A DNA stretch of 64,000 nucleotides from Haematobia irritans (GCF_050003625.1 NC_134397.1:223510537-223574536); one strand, 5' to 3'. Shown: positions 1-11,530, counted from the stretch's first letter. Numbers and translations: made by a program. The notes: a model not told the origin generated them from the letters alone.

Positions 1-490
1 AAATTTAAAAAATTTCAGGATTTGGATGGAATTTTCGATTTTTTGGGGGGTGGGCATGAATTAAGCTCCTTTTCGCTCTAGGACGCATAGTTTAGGAGAT
101 ATGAGCAAAACAAGTTTTTCATATAAAAATTTCAATTTTTTCCAGGATTTGGATAGAATTTTCGATTTTTTGGGGGTGGTCATGAATTAAGCTCCTTTTC
201 GCTGTAGGACGCATAGTTTAGGAGATATGAGCAAAACAAGTTTTTCATATAAAAATTTCAATTTTTTCAGGATTTGGTTGGAATTTTCGATTTTTTGGGG
301 GTGGTCATGAATTAAGCTCCTTTTCGCTCTAGGACGCATAGTTTAGGAGATATGAGCAAAACAACTTTTTCATATAAAAATTTCAATTTTTTGAGGATTT
401 GGATGGAATTTTCGATTTTTTGGGGGTGGTCATGAATTAAGCTCCTTTTCGCTCTAGGACGCATAGTTTAGGAGATATGAGCAAAACAAG

Positions 491-585
491 TTTTTCATAT
501 AAAAATTTCAATTTTTTGGGGTGGTCATGAATTAAGCTCTTTTTCGCTCTAGGACGCATAGTTTAGGAGATATGAGCAAAACAAG
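491..585 (+). repeat. Shortened 95-bp unit
   Basis: The unit lost about 30 bp between its two T6 tracts (unit positions 22-27 and 51-56), so AATTTCAATTTTTT runs straight into GGGGTGGTCATG. The T6/T6 identity suggests deletion by slippage or recombination at the shared tract. Equivalent units lie at 836-930, 1056-1150, 3588-3682 and 5311-5406; the first four also share GCTCTTTTTCGC, so they probably descend from one event. Confidence 0.9.
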
Positions 586-835
586 TTTTTCATATAAAAA
601 TTTCAATTTTTTCAGGATTTGGATGGAATTTTCGATTTTTTGGGGGTGGTCATGAATTAAGCTCTTTTTCGCTCTAGGACGCATAGTTTAGGAGATATGA
701 GCAAAACAAGTTTTTCATATAAAAATTTCAATTTTCCCAGGATTTGGATGGAATTTTCAATTTTGTGGTGGTGGTCATGAATTAAGCTCCTTTTCGCTCT
801 AGGACGCATAGTTTAGGAGATATGAGCAAAACAAG

Positions 836-930
836 TTTTTCATATAAAAATTTCAATTTTTTTTGGTGGTCATGAATTAAGCTCTTTTTCGCTCTAGGTC
901 GCATAGTTTAGGAGATATGAGCAAAACAAG
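836..930 (+). repeat. Shortened 95-bp unit, second copy
   Basis: This has the same T6-to-T6 deletion as 491-585 but a longer T run before GGTGGTCATG. It ends with GCTCTTTTTCGCTCTAGGTCGC; the TAGGTCGC variant is shared with the 3588-3682 copy. Confidence 0.88.
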
Positions 931-1055
931 TTTTTCATATAAAAATTTCAATTTTTTCAGGATTTGGATGGAATTTTCAATTTTTTGGTGGTGGTCATGA
1001 ATTAAGCTCCTTTTCGATCTAGGACGCATAGTTTAGGAGATATGAGCAAAACAAC

Positions 1056-1150
1056 TTTTTCATATAAAAATTTCAATTTTTTGGGGTGGTCATGAATTAA
1101 GCTCTTTTTCGCTCTAGGACGCATAGTTTAGGAGATATGAGCAAAACAAG
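1056..1150 (+). repeat. Shortened 95-bp unit, third copy
   Basis: This has the same deletion as 491-585 and the same GCTCTTTTTCGC variant. It is preceded by ACAACTTTTT instead of ACAAGTTTTT, a change shared with the 3588-3682 copy, which links the two. Confidence 0.88.
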
Positions 1151-1525
1151 TTTTTCATATAAAAATTTCAATTTTTTCAGGATTTGGTTGGAATTTTCGA
1201 TTTTTTGGGGGTGGTCATGAATTAAGCTCCTTTTCGCTGTAGGACGCATAGTTTAGGAGATATGAGCAAAACCAGTTTTTCATAAAAAATTTAAAAATTT
1301 TCAGGATTTGGATGGAATTTTCGATTTTTTGGGGGGTGGGCATGAATTAAGCTCCTTTTCGCTCTAGGACGCATAGTTTAGGAGATATGAGCAAAACAAG
1401 TTTTTCATATAAAAATTTCAATTTCTTCAGGATTTGGTTGGAATTTCCGATTTTTTGGTGGTGGTCATGAATTAAGCTCCTTTTCGCTCTAGGACGCATA
1501 GTTTAGGAGATATGAGCAAAACAAG

Positions 1526-1739
1526 TTTTTCATATAAAAATTTAAATTTTTTCAGGATTTGGATGGAATTTTCGATTTTTTGGCTCCTTTTCGCTCTAGG
1601 ACGCATAGTTTAGGAGATATGAGCAAAACAAGTTTTTCATATAAAAATTTAAATTTTTTCAGGATTTGGATGGAATTTTCGATTTTTTGGCTCCTTTTCG
1701 CTCTAGGACGCATAGTTTAGGAGATATGAGCAAAACAAA
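1526..1739 (+). repeat. Two tandem 107-bp shortened units
   Basis: Two consecutive units (1526-1632 and 1633-1739) each lack 18 bp of the middle, so GATTTTTTGG joins directly to CTCCTTTTCGC. The lost part includes the TCATGAATTAA segment that is otherwise almost invariant. Their adjacency and identical break show that one was copied from the other. Confidence 0.9.
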
Positions 1740-2113
1740 TTTTTCATATAACAATTTGGAAATTTTCAGGATTTGGATGGAATTTTCGATTTTTTGGGGT
1801 GGTCATGAATTAAGCTCCTTTTCGCTGTAGGACGCATAGTTTAGGAGATATGAGCAAAACAAGTTTTTCATATAAAAATTTCAATTTTTTCTGGATTTGG
1901 TTGGAATTTTCGATTTTTTGGGGGTGGTCATGAATTAAGCTCCTTTTCGCTCTAGGACGCATAGTTTAGGAGATATGAGCAAAACAAGTTTTTCATATAA
2001 AAATTTCAATTTTTTCAGGATTTGGATGGAATTTTCGATTTTTTGGGGGTGGTCATGAATTAAGCTCCTTTTCGCTCTAGGACGCATAGTTTAGGAGATA
2101 TGAGCAAAACAAG

Positions 2114-2220
2114 TTTTTCATATAAAAATTTCAATTTTTTCAGGATTTGGATGGAATTTTCGATTTTTTGGCTCCTTTTCGCTCTAGGACGCATAGTTTA
2201 GGAGATATGAGCAAAACAAG
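2114..2220 (+). repeat. 107-bp shortened unit, third copy
   Basis: The same 18-bp loss as in 1526-1739, with GATTTTTTGG fused to CTCCTTTTCGC. It lies about 0.4 kb to the right, among ordinary units. No further copy was seen. Confidence 0.9.
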
Positions 2221-3587
2221 TTTTTCATATAAAAATTTCAATTTTTTCAGGATTTGGTTGGAATTTTCGATTTTTTGGGGGTGGTCATGAATTAAGCTCC
2301 TTTTCGCTCTAGGACGCATAGTTCAGGATATATGAGCAATACAAGTTTTTCATACAAAAATTTAAATTTTTTTAGCATTTGGTTGGAATTTTCGATTTTT
2401 TGGGGGGTGGTCATGAATTAAGCTCCTTTTCGCTCTAGGACGCATAGTTAAGGAGATATGAGCAAAACAAATTTTTCATATAACAATTTGGAAATTTTCA
2501 GGATTTGGATGGAATTTTCGATTTTTTGGGGTGGTCATGAATTAAGCTCCTTTTCGCTGTAGGACGCATAGTTTAGGAGATATGAGCAAAACAAGTTTTT
2601 CATATAAAAATTTAATTTTTTCAGGATTTGGATGGAATTTTCGATTTTTTGGGGTGGTCATGAATTAAGCTCCTTTTCGCTCTAGGACGCATAGTTTAGG
2701 AGATATGAGCAAAACAAGTTTTTCATATAAAAATTTCAATTTTTTCAGGATTTGGATGGAATTTTCGATTTTTTGGTGGTGGTCATGAATTAAGTTCCTT
2801 TTCGCTCTAGGTCGCATAGTTTAGGAGATATTAGCAAAACAAGTTTTTCATATAAAAATTTAAATTTTTTCAGGATTTGGATGGAATTTTCGATTTTTTG
2901 GGGGTGGTCATGAATTAAGCTCCTTTTCGCTCTAGGACGCATAGTTTAGGAGATATGAGCAAAACAAGTTTTTCAAAATTTCATTTTTTCCAGGATTTGG
3001 ATGGAATTTTCGATTTTTTGGGGGTGGTCATGAATTAAGCTCCTTTTCGCTGTAGGACGCATAGTTTAGGAGATATGAGCAAAACAAATTTTTCATATAA
3101 AAATTTCAATTTTTTGAGGATTTGGATGGAATTTTCGATTTTTTGGGGGTGGTCATGAATTAAGCTCCTTTTCGCTGTAGGACGCATAGTTTAGGAGATA
3201 TGAGCAAAACAAGTTTTTCATATAAAAATTTCAATTTTTTGAGGATTTGGATGGAATTTTCGATTTTTTGGGGGTGGTCATGAATTAAGCTCCTTTTCGC
3301 TGTAGGACGCATAGTTTAGGAGATATGAGCAAAACAATTTTTAATATAAAAATTTCAATTTTTTCAGGATTTGGATGGAATTTTCGATTTTTTGGGGGTG
3401 GTCATGAATTAAGCTCTTTTTCGCTCTAGGACGCATAGTTTAGGAGATATGAGCAAAACAAGTTTTTCATATAAAAATTTCAATTTTTTCAGGATTTGGA
3501 TGGAATTTTCGATTTTTTGGTGGTGGTCATGAATTAAGCTCCTTTTCGCTCTAGGACGCATAGTTTAGGAGATATGAGCAAAACAAC

Positions 3588-3682
3588 TTTTTCATATAAA
3601 AATTTCAATTTTTTGGGGTGGTCATGAATTAAGCTCTTTTTCGCTCTAGGTCGCATAGTTTAGGAGATATGAGCAAAACAAG
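3588..3682 (+). repeat. Shortened 95-bp unit, fourth copy
   Basis: The deletion is identical in position to 491-585. The upstream ACAAC variant is shared with 1056-1150, and TAGGTCGC is shared with 836-930. Confidence 0.88.
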
Positions 3683-5310
3683 TTTTTCATATAAAAATTT
3701 AAATTTTTTCAGGATTTGGATGGAATTTTCGATTTTTTGGTGGTGGTCATGAATTAAGCTCCTTTTCGATCTAGGACGCATAGTTTAGGAGATATGAGCA
3801 AAACAAGTTTTTCATATAAAAATTTAAATTTTTTCAGGATTTGGATGGAAATTTCGATTTTTTGGGGGTTGGTCATGAATTAAGTTCCTTTTCGCTGTAG
3901 GACGCATAGTTTAGGTGGTATGAGCAAAATAAGTTTTTCATATAAAAATTTAAATTTTTTCAGGATTTGGATGGAATTTTCGATTTTTTGGGGGTGGTCA
4001 TGAATTAAGCTCTTTTTCGCTATAGGACGCATAGTTTAGGAGATAGGAGCAAAACAAGTTTTTCATATAAAAATTTCAATTTTTTCAGGATTTGGATGGA
4101 ATTTTCGATTTTTTGGTGGTGGTCATGAATTAAGCTCCTTTTCGCTCTAGGACGCATAGTTTTGGAGATATGAGCAAAACAAGTTTTTCATATAAAAATT
4201 TCAATTTTTTCAGGATTTGGATGGAATTTTCGATTTTTTGGGGGTGGTCATGAATTAAGCTCCTTTTCGCTGTAGGACGCATAGTTTAGGAGATATGAGC
4301 AAAACAAGTTTTTCATATAAAAATTTCAATTTTTTCAGGATTTGGTTGGAATTTTCGATTTTTTGGGGGTGGTCATGAATTAAGCTCCTTTTCGCTCTAG
4401 GACGCATAGTTTAGGAGATATGAGCAAAACAAGTTTTTCATATAAAATTTTCAATTTTTTCCAGGATTTGGATAGAATTTTCGATTTTTTGGGGGTGGTC
4501 ATGAATTAAGCTCCTTTTCGCTGTAGGACGCATAGTTTAGGAGATATGAGCAAAACAAGTTTTTCATAAAAAATTTAAAAATTTTCAGGATTTGGATGGA
4601 ATTTTCGATTTTTTGGGGGGTGGGCATGAATTAAGCTCCTTTTCGCTCTAGGACGCATAGTTTAGGAGATATGAGCAAAACAAGTTTTTCATATAAAAAT
4701 TTCAATTTTTTCCAGGATTTGGATAGAATTTTCGATTTTTTGGGGGTGGTCATGAATTAAGCTCCTTTTCGCTCTAGGACGCATAGTTTAGGAGATATGA
4801 GCAAAACAAGTTTTTCATATAAAAATTTCAATTTTTTCAGGATTTGGTTGGAATTTTCGATTTTTTGGGGGTGGTCATGAATTAAGCTCCTTTTCGCTCT
4901 AGGACGCATAGTTTAGGAGATATGAGCAAAACAAGTTTTTCATATAAAAATTTAAATTTTTTCAGGATTTGGATGGAACTTTCGATTTTTTGGGGGTGGT
5001 CATGAATAAGGCTCCTTTTCGCTGTAGGACGCATAGTTTAGGAGATATGAGCAAAACAAGTTTTTCATATAAAAATTTCAATTGTTTCAGGATTTGGATG
5101 GAATTTTCGATTTTTTGGGGGTGGTCATGAATTAAGCTCCTTTTCGCTGTAGGACGCATAGTTTAGGAGATATGAGCAAAACAAGTTTTTCATATAAAAA
5201 TTTCAATTTTTTCAGGATTTGGATGGAATTTTCGATTTTTTGGGGGTGGTCATGAATTAAGCTCTTTTTCGCTCTAGGACGCATAGTTTAGGAGATATGA
5301 GCAAAACAAG

Positions 5311-5406
5311 TTTTTCATATAAAAATTTCAATTTTTTGGGGGTGGTCATGAATTAAGCTCCTTTTCGCTCTAGGACGCATAGTTTAGGAGATATGAGCAA
5401 AACAAG
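5311..5406 (+). repeat. Shortened 96-bp unit, fifth copy
   Basis: The same T6-to-T6 deletion but with one more G and with the ordinary GCTCCTTTTCGC right half. It may be an independent deletion or a recombinant of the 95-bp lineage. It is the rightmost member of the class that I found. Confidence 0.85.
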
Positions 5407-7407
5407 TTTTTCATATAAAAATTTCAATTTTTCCGGGATTTGGAATGAATTTTCGATTTTTTGGGGGTGGTCATGAATTAAGCTCCTTTTCGCTCTAGGA
5501 CGCATAGTTTAGGAGATATGAGTAAAACAAGCTTTTCATATAAAAATTTCAATTTTTTCAGGATTTGGATGGAATTTTCTATTTTTTGGGAGTGGTCATG
5601 AATTAAGCTCCTTTTCCCTGTAGGACGCATAGTTTAGGAGATATGAGCAAAACAAGTTTTTCATATAAAAATTTAAATTTTTTCAGGATTTGGATGGAAT
5701 TTTCGATTTTTTGGGGGTGGTCATGAATTAAGCTCCTTTTCGCTGTAGGACGCATAGTTTAGGAGATATGAGCAAAACAAGTTTTTCATATAAAAATTTC
5801 AATTTTTTCAGGATTTGGATGGAATTTTCGATTTTTTGGGGGTGGTCATGAATTAAGCTCCTTTTCGCTGTAGGACGCATAGTTTAGGAGATATGAGCAT
5901 AACAAGTTTTTCATATAAAAATTTCAATTTTTTCAGGATTTGGATGGAATTTTCGATTTTTTAGGGGTGGTCATGAATTAAGCTCCTTTTCGCTGTAGGA
6001 CGCATAGTTTAGGAGATATGACCAAAACAAGTTTTTCATATTAAAATTTCAATTTTTTCAGGATTTGGATGGAATTTTCGATTTTTTGGGGGTGGTCATG
6101 AATTAAGCTCATTTTCGCTGTAGGACGCATAGTTTAGGAGATATGAGCAAAACAAGTTTTTTATAAAAAATTTTAAATTTTTTCAGGATTTGGATGGAAT
6201 TTTCGATTTTTTGGGGGTGGTCATGAATTAAGCTCCTTTTCGCTGTAGGACGCATAGTTTAGGAGATATGAGCAAAACAAGTTTTTCATATAAAAATTTC
6301 ATTTTTTCCAGGATTTGGATGGAATTTTCGATTTTTTGGGGGTGGTCATGAATTAAGCTCCTTTTCGCTCTAGGACGCATAGTTTAGGAGATATGAGCAA
6401 AACAAGTTTTTCATATAAAAATTTCATTTTTTGCAGGATTTGGATGGAATTTTCGATTTTTTGGGGGTGGTCATGAATTAAGCTCCTTTTCGCTGTAGGA
6501 CGCATAGTTTAGGAGATATGAGCAAAACAAGTTTTTCATATAAAAATTTCAATTTTTTCAGGATTTGGATGGAATTTTCGATTTTTTGGGGGTGGTCATG
6601 AATTATGCTCCTTTTCGCTGTAGGACGCATAGTTTAGGAGATATGAGCAAAACAAGTTTTTCATATAAAAATTTCAATTTTTTCAGGATTTGGATGGAAT
6701 TTTCGATTTTTTAGGGGTGGTCATGAATTAAGCTCCTTTTCGCTCTAGGACGCATAGTTTGGGAGATATTAGCAAAACAAGTTTTTCATATAAAAATTTC
6801 ATTTTTTCCAGGATTTGGATGGAATTTTCGATTTTTTGGGGGTGGTCATGAATTAAGCTCCTTTTCGCTCTAGGACGCATAGTTTAGGAGATATGAGCAA
6901 AACAAGTTTTTCATATAAAAATTTAAATTTTTTCAGGATTTGGATGGAATTTTCGATTTTTTGGGGGTTGGTCATGAATTAAGCTCCTTTTCGCTGTAGG
7001 ACGCATAGTTTAGGAGGTATGAGCAAAACAAGTTTTTCATATAAAAATTTCAATTTTTTCAGGATTTGGATGGAATTTTCGATTTTTTGGGGGTGGTCAT
7101 GAATTAAGCTCCTTTTCGCTCTAGGACGCACAGTTTAGGAGGTATGAACAAAACAAGTTTTTCATATAAAAATTTCAATTTTTTCAGGATTTGGTTGGAA
7201 TTTTCGATTTTTTGGGGGTGGTCATGAATTAAGCTCCTTTTCGCTCTAGGACGCATAGTTTAGGAGATATGAGCAAAACAAGTTTTTCATATAAAAATTT
7301 CAATTTTTTCAGGATTTGGATGGAATTTTCGATTTTTTGGGGGTGGTCATGAATTAAGCTCCTTTTCGCTGTAGGACGCATAGTTTAGGAGATATGAGCA
7401 AAACAAG

Positions 7408-7532
7408 TTTTTCATATAAAAATTTCAATTTTTTCAGGATTTGGATGGAATTTTCGATTTTTTGGGGGTGGTCATGAATTAAGCTCCTTTTCGCTCTAGG
7501 ACGCATAGTTTAGGAGATATGAGCAAAACAAG
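7408..7532 (+). repeat. Reference copy of the satellite unit (type A)
   Basis: This copy carries the commonest state at each position I followed and is used here to number the unit. Unit position 1 is the first T of TTTTTCATAT, just after AAAACAAG. Positions 1-60 are A/T-tract rich and variable between copies; positions 65-125, from TCATGA to ACAAG, are strongly conserved. Hand-counted composition is A35 C15 G27 T48. CpG sites lie at positions 48, 85 and 95. Frequent alternatives are T for A in GGATGG (type B), GGTGG for GGGGG at about 57-63, and G or T for C at position 89 (CGCTCTAGG, CGCTGTAGG, CGCTTTAGG). Confidence 0.93.
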
Positions 7533-9619
7533 TTTTTCATATAAAAATTTCAATTTTTTCAGGATTTGGTTGCAATTTCCGATTTTTTGGGGGTGGTCAT
7601 GAATTAAGCTCCTTTTCGCTCTAGGACGCATAGTTTAGGAGATATGAGCAAAACAAGTTTTTCATATAAAAATTTCAATTTTTTCAGGATTTGGATGGAA
7701 TTTTCGATTTTTTGGGGGTGGCCATGAATTAAGCTCCTTTTCGCTGTAGGACCCATAGTTTAGGAGATATGAGCAAAACAAGTTTTTCATATAAAAATTT
7801 CATTTTTTTCAGGATTTGGATGGAATTTTCGATTTTTTGGGGGTGGTCATGAATTAAGCTCCTTTTCGCTCTAGGACGCATAGTTTAGGAGATATGAGCA
7901 AAACAAGTTTTTCATATAACAATTTAAAAATTTTCCGGATTTGGATGGAATTTTCGATTTTTTGGGGGCGGTCATGAATTAAGCTCCTTTTCGCTCTAGG
8001 ACGCATAGTTTAGGAGATATGAGCAAAACAAGTTTTTCATATAAAAATTTCAATTTTTTCAGGATTTGGATGGAATTTTCGATTTTTTGGGGGTGGTCAT
8101 GAATTAAGCTCCTTGTCGCTCTAGGACGCATAGTTTAGGAGATATGAGCAAAACAAGTTTTTTATAAAAAATTTAAAATTTTTTAAGGATTTGGATGGAA
8201 TTTTCGATTTTTTGGTGGTGGTCATGAATTAAGCTCCTTTTCGCTGTAGGACGCATAGTTTAGGAGATATGAGTAAAACAAGTTTTTCATATAAAAATTT
8301 CATTTTTTCTTGGATTTGGATGGAATTTTCGATTTTTTGGGGGTGGTAATGAATTAAGCTCCTTTTCGCTGTAGGACGCATAGTTTGGGAGATATGAGCA
8401 AAACAAGTTTTTCATATAAAAATTTCATTTTTTCCAGGATTTGGATGGAATTTTCGATTTTTTGGGGGTGGTCATGAATTAAGCTCCTTTTCGCTGTAGG
8501 ACGCATAGTTTAGGAGATATAAGCAAAACAAGTTTTTCATATAAAAATTTCATTTTTTCCAGGATTTGGATGGAATTTTCGATTTTTTGGGGGTGGTCAT
8601 GAATTAAGCTCCTTTTCGCTGTAGGACGCATAGTTTAGGAGATATGAGCAAAACAAGTTTTTCATATAAAAATTTCAATTTTTTCAGGATTTGGTTGGAA
8701 TTTTCGATTTTTTGGGGGTGGTCATGAATTAAGCTCCTTTTCGCTCTAGGACGCATAGTTTAGGAGATATGAGCAAAACAAGTTTTTCATATAAAAATTT
8801 CAATTTTTTCAGGATTTGGTTGGAATTTTCGATTTTTTGGGGGTGGTCATGAATTAAGCTCCTTTTCGCTCTAGGACGCATAGTTTAGGAGATATGAGCA
8901 AAACAAGTTTTTCATATAAAAATTTCAATTTTTTCAGGATTTGGATGGAATTTTCGATTTTTTGGTGGTGGTCATGAATTAAGCTCCTTTTCGCTCTAGG
9001 ACGCATAGTTTAGGAGATATGAGCAAAACAAGTTTTTCATATAAAAATTTAAATTTTTTCAGGATTTGGATGGAATTTTCGATTTTTTGGGGGTGGTCAT
9101 GAATTAAGCTCCTTTTCGCTGTAGGACGCATAGTTTAGGAGATATGAGCAAAACAAGTTTTTCATATAAAAATTTCAATTTTTTCAGGATTTGGATGGAA
9201 TTTTAGATTTTTTGGGGGTGGTCATGAATTAAGCTCCTTTTCGCTGTAGGACGCATAGTTTAGGAGATATGAGCAAAACAAGTTTTTCATATAAAAATTT
9301 CAATTTTTTCAGGATTTGGTTGGAATTTTCGATTTTTTGGGGGTGGTCATGAATTAAGCTCCTTTTCGCTCTAGGACGCATAGTTTAGGAGATATGAGCA
9401 AAACAAGTTTTTCATATAAAAATTTCAATTTCTTCAGGATTTGGATGGAATTTTCGATTTTTTGGGTGTGGTCATGAATTAAGCTCCTTTTCGCTGTAGG
9501 ACGCATAGTTTAGGAGCTATGAGCAAAACAAGTTTTTCATATAAAAATTTCAATTTTTTCAGGATTTGGTTGGAATTTTCGATTTTTTGGGGGTGGTCAT
9601 GAATTAAGCTCCTTTTCGC

Positions 9620-9652
9620 TCTAGGAATTAAGCTCCTTTTCGCTCTGGATGG
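9620..9652 (+). repeat. Aberrant junction with a partial unit
   Basis: After CGCTCTAGGA the sequence steps back to ATTAAGCTCC, runs again to CGCTCT, and then jumps to GGATGGAATTTTC. Two partial units are thus joined without the normal TAGGACGCATAG part. The same structure at 10574-10606 comes from the 954-bp duplication. The junction also changes reading phase, which explains the longer antisense open frames there. Confidence 0.88.
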
Positions 9653-10573
9653 AATTTTCGATTTTTTGGGGGTGGTCATGAATTAAGCTCCTTTTCGCTC
9701 TAGGACGCATAGTTTAGGAGATATGAGCAAAACAAGTTTTTCATATAAAAATTTCATTTTTTCTTGGATTTGGTTGGAATTTTCGATTTTTTGGGGGTGG
9801 TCATGAATTAAGCTCCTTTTCGCTCTAGGACGCATAGTTTAGGAGATATGAGCAAAACAAGTTTTTCATATAAAAATTTCATTTTTTCCAGGATTTGGAT
9901 GGAATTTTCGACTTTTTGGGGGTGGTCATGAATTAAGCTCCTTTTCGCTGTAGGACGCATAGTTTAGGAGATATGAGCAAAACAAGTTTTTCATATAAAA
10001 ATTTCAATTTTTTCAGGATTTGGTTGGAATTTTCGATTTTTTGGGGGTGGTCATGAATTAAGCTCCTTTTCGCTCTAGGACGCATAGTTTAGGAGATATG
10101 AGCAAAACAAGTTTTTCATATAAAAATTTCAATTTTTTCAGGATTTGGTTGGAATTTTCGATTTTTTGGGGGTGGTCATGAATTAAGCTCCTTTTCGCTC
10201 TAGGACGCATAGTTTAGGAGATATGAGCAAAACAAGTTTTTCATATAAAAATTTCAATTTTTTCAGGATTTGGTTGGAATTTTCGATTTTTTGGGGGTGG
10301 TCATGAATTAAGCTCCTTTTCGCTCTAGGACGCATAGTTTAGGAGATATGAGCAAAACAAGTTTTTCATATAAAAATTTCAATTTTTTCAGGATTTGGAT
10401 GGAATTTTCGATTTTTTGGTGGTGGTCATGAATTAAGCTCCTTTTCGCTGTAGGACGCATATTTTAGGAGATATGAGCAAAACAAGTTTTTCATATAAAA
10501 ATTTCAATTTTTTCAGGATTTGGTTGGAATTTTCGATTTTTTGGGGGTGGTCATGAATTAAGCTCCTTTTCGC

Positions 10574-10606
10574 TCTAGGAATTAAGCTCCTTTTCGCTCT
10601 GGATGG
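10574..10606 (+). repeat. Aberrant junction, duplicated copy
   Basis: Same two-step junction as 9620-9652, exactly 954 bp downstream. Confidence 0.88.
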
Positions 10607-11530
10607 AATTTTCGATTTTTTGGGGGTGGTCATGAATTAAGCTCCTTTTCGCTCTAGGACGCATAGTTTAGGAGATATGAGCAAAACAAGTTTTTCATAT
10701 AAAAATTTCATTTTTTCTTGGATTTGGTTGGAATTTTCGATTTTTTGGGGGTGGTCATGAATTAAGCTCCTTTTCGCTCTAGGACGCATAGTTTAGGAGA
10801 TATGAGCAAAACAAGTTTTTCATATAAAAATTTCATTTTTTCCAGGATTTGGATGGAATTTTCGACTTTTTGGGGGTGGTCATGAATTAAGCTCCTTTTC
10901 GCTGTAGGACGCATAGTTTAGGAGATATGAGCAAAACAAGTTTTTCATATAAAAATTTCAATTTTTTCAGGATTTGGTTGGAATTTTCGATTTTTTGGGG
11001 GTGGTCATGAATTAAGCTCCTTTTCGCTCTAGGACGCATAGTTTAGGAGATATGAGCAAAACAAGTTTTTCATATAAAAATTTCAATTTTTTCAGGATTT
11101 GGTTGGAATTTTCGATTTTTTGGGGGTGGTCATGAATTAAGCTCCTTTTCGCTCTAGGACGCATAGTTTAGGAGATATGAGCAAAACAAGTTTTTCATAT
11201 AAAAATTTCAATTTTTTCAGGATTTGGTTGGAATTTTCGATTTTTTGGGGGTGGTCATGAATTAAGCTCCTTTTCGCTCTAGGACGCATAGTTTAGGAGA
11301 TATGAGCAAAACAAGTTTTTCATATAAAAATTTCAATTTTTTCAGGATTTGGATGGAATTTTCGATTTTTTGGTGGTGGTCATGAATTAAGCTCCTTTTC
11401 GCTGTAGGACGCATATTTTAGGAGATATGAGCAAAACAAGTTTTTCATATAAAAATTTCAATTTTTTCAGGATTTGGTTGGAATTTTCGATTTTTTGGGG
11501 GTGGTCATGAATTAAGCTCCTTTTCGCTCT

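Larger units (their letters stand above)
1..9520 (+). repeat. Left heterogeneous domain of the array
   Basis: Units here vary more than in the rest of the window. Examples are AACAATTTGGAAATTTTC units near 1750 and 2483, a GGGGGGTGGGCATGAA block at 45-60, 1335 and 4615, GCTCTTTTTCGC and TAGGTCGCAT variants, and the deleted 95-bp and 107-bp units. A block of about 360 bp at the very start is repeated at an offset of 4570 bp (near 4571-4930). Clear type C and D units are absent; only isolated C-like left parts occur, near 6160 and 8159. The boundary at about 9.5 kb is approximate and marks where tandem block duplications begin. The domain is probably older or nearer an array edge, which is inferred from the diversity. 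Confidence 0.7.
9521..11530 (+). repeat. 954-bp tandem segmental duplication
   Basis: The segment from about 9521 matches the segment 954 bp downstream, up to about 11530. Shared markers are an aberrant junction (9620-9652 and 10574-10606), a TTCGACTTTTT variant (9909 and 10863) and, at the trailing edge, CATATTTTAGG (10459 and 11413). 954 is eight units minus 46 bp, the shortfall coming from the aberrant junction. The left limit is set by GAGCTATG near 9517, which has no counterpart; the right limit is set by the absence of the aberrant junction at 11531. Confidence 0.85.

Noticed and set aside
61..110. Hairpin between CTCCT (unit 77) and AGGAG (unit 105)
   Set aside because: Only five pairs with a loop over 20 bases; not better than expected by chance.
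4962..5159. Possible small protein gene on the minus strand, and similar frames at 9479, 10433, 13263, 33069, 34846, 35177, 46382, 59315 and 61779
   Set aside because: All are readings of the satellite unit in antisense. A 125-bp period is not a multiple of three, so a frame cannot persist through units, and each long case is explained by a lost or bypassed TAA. There is no independent start context, no coding bias and no recognisable domain.
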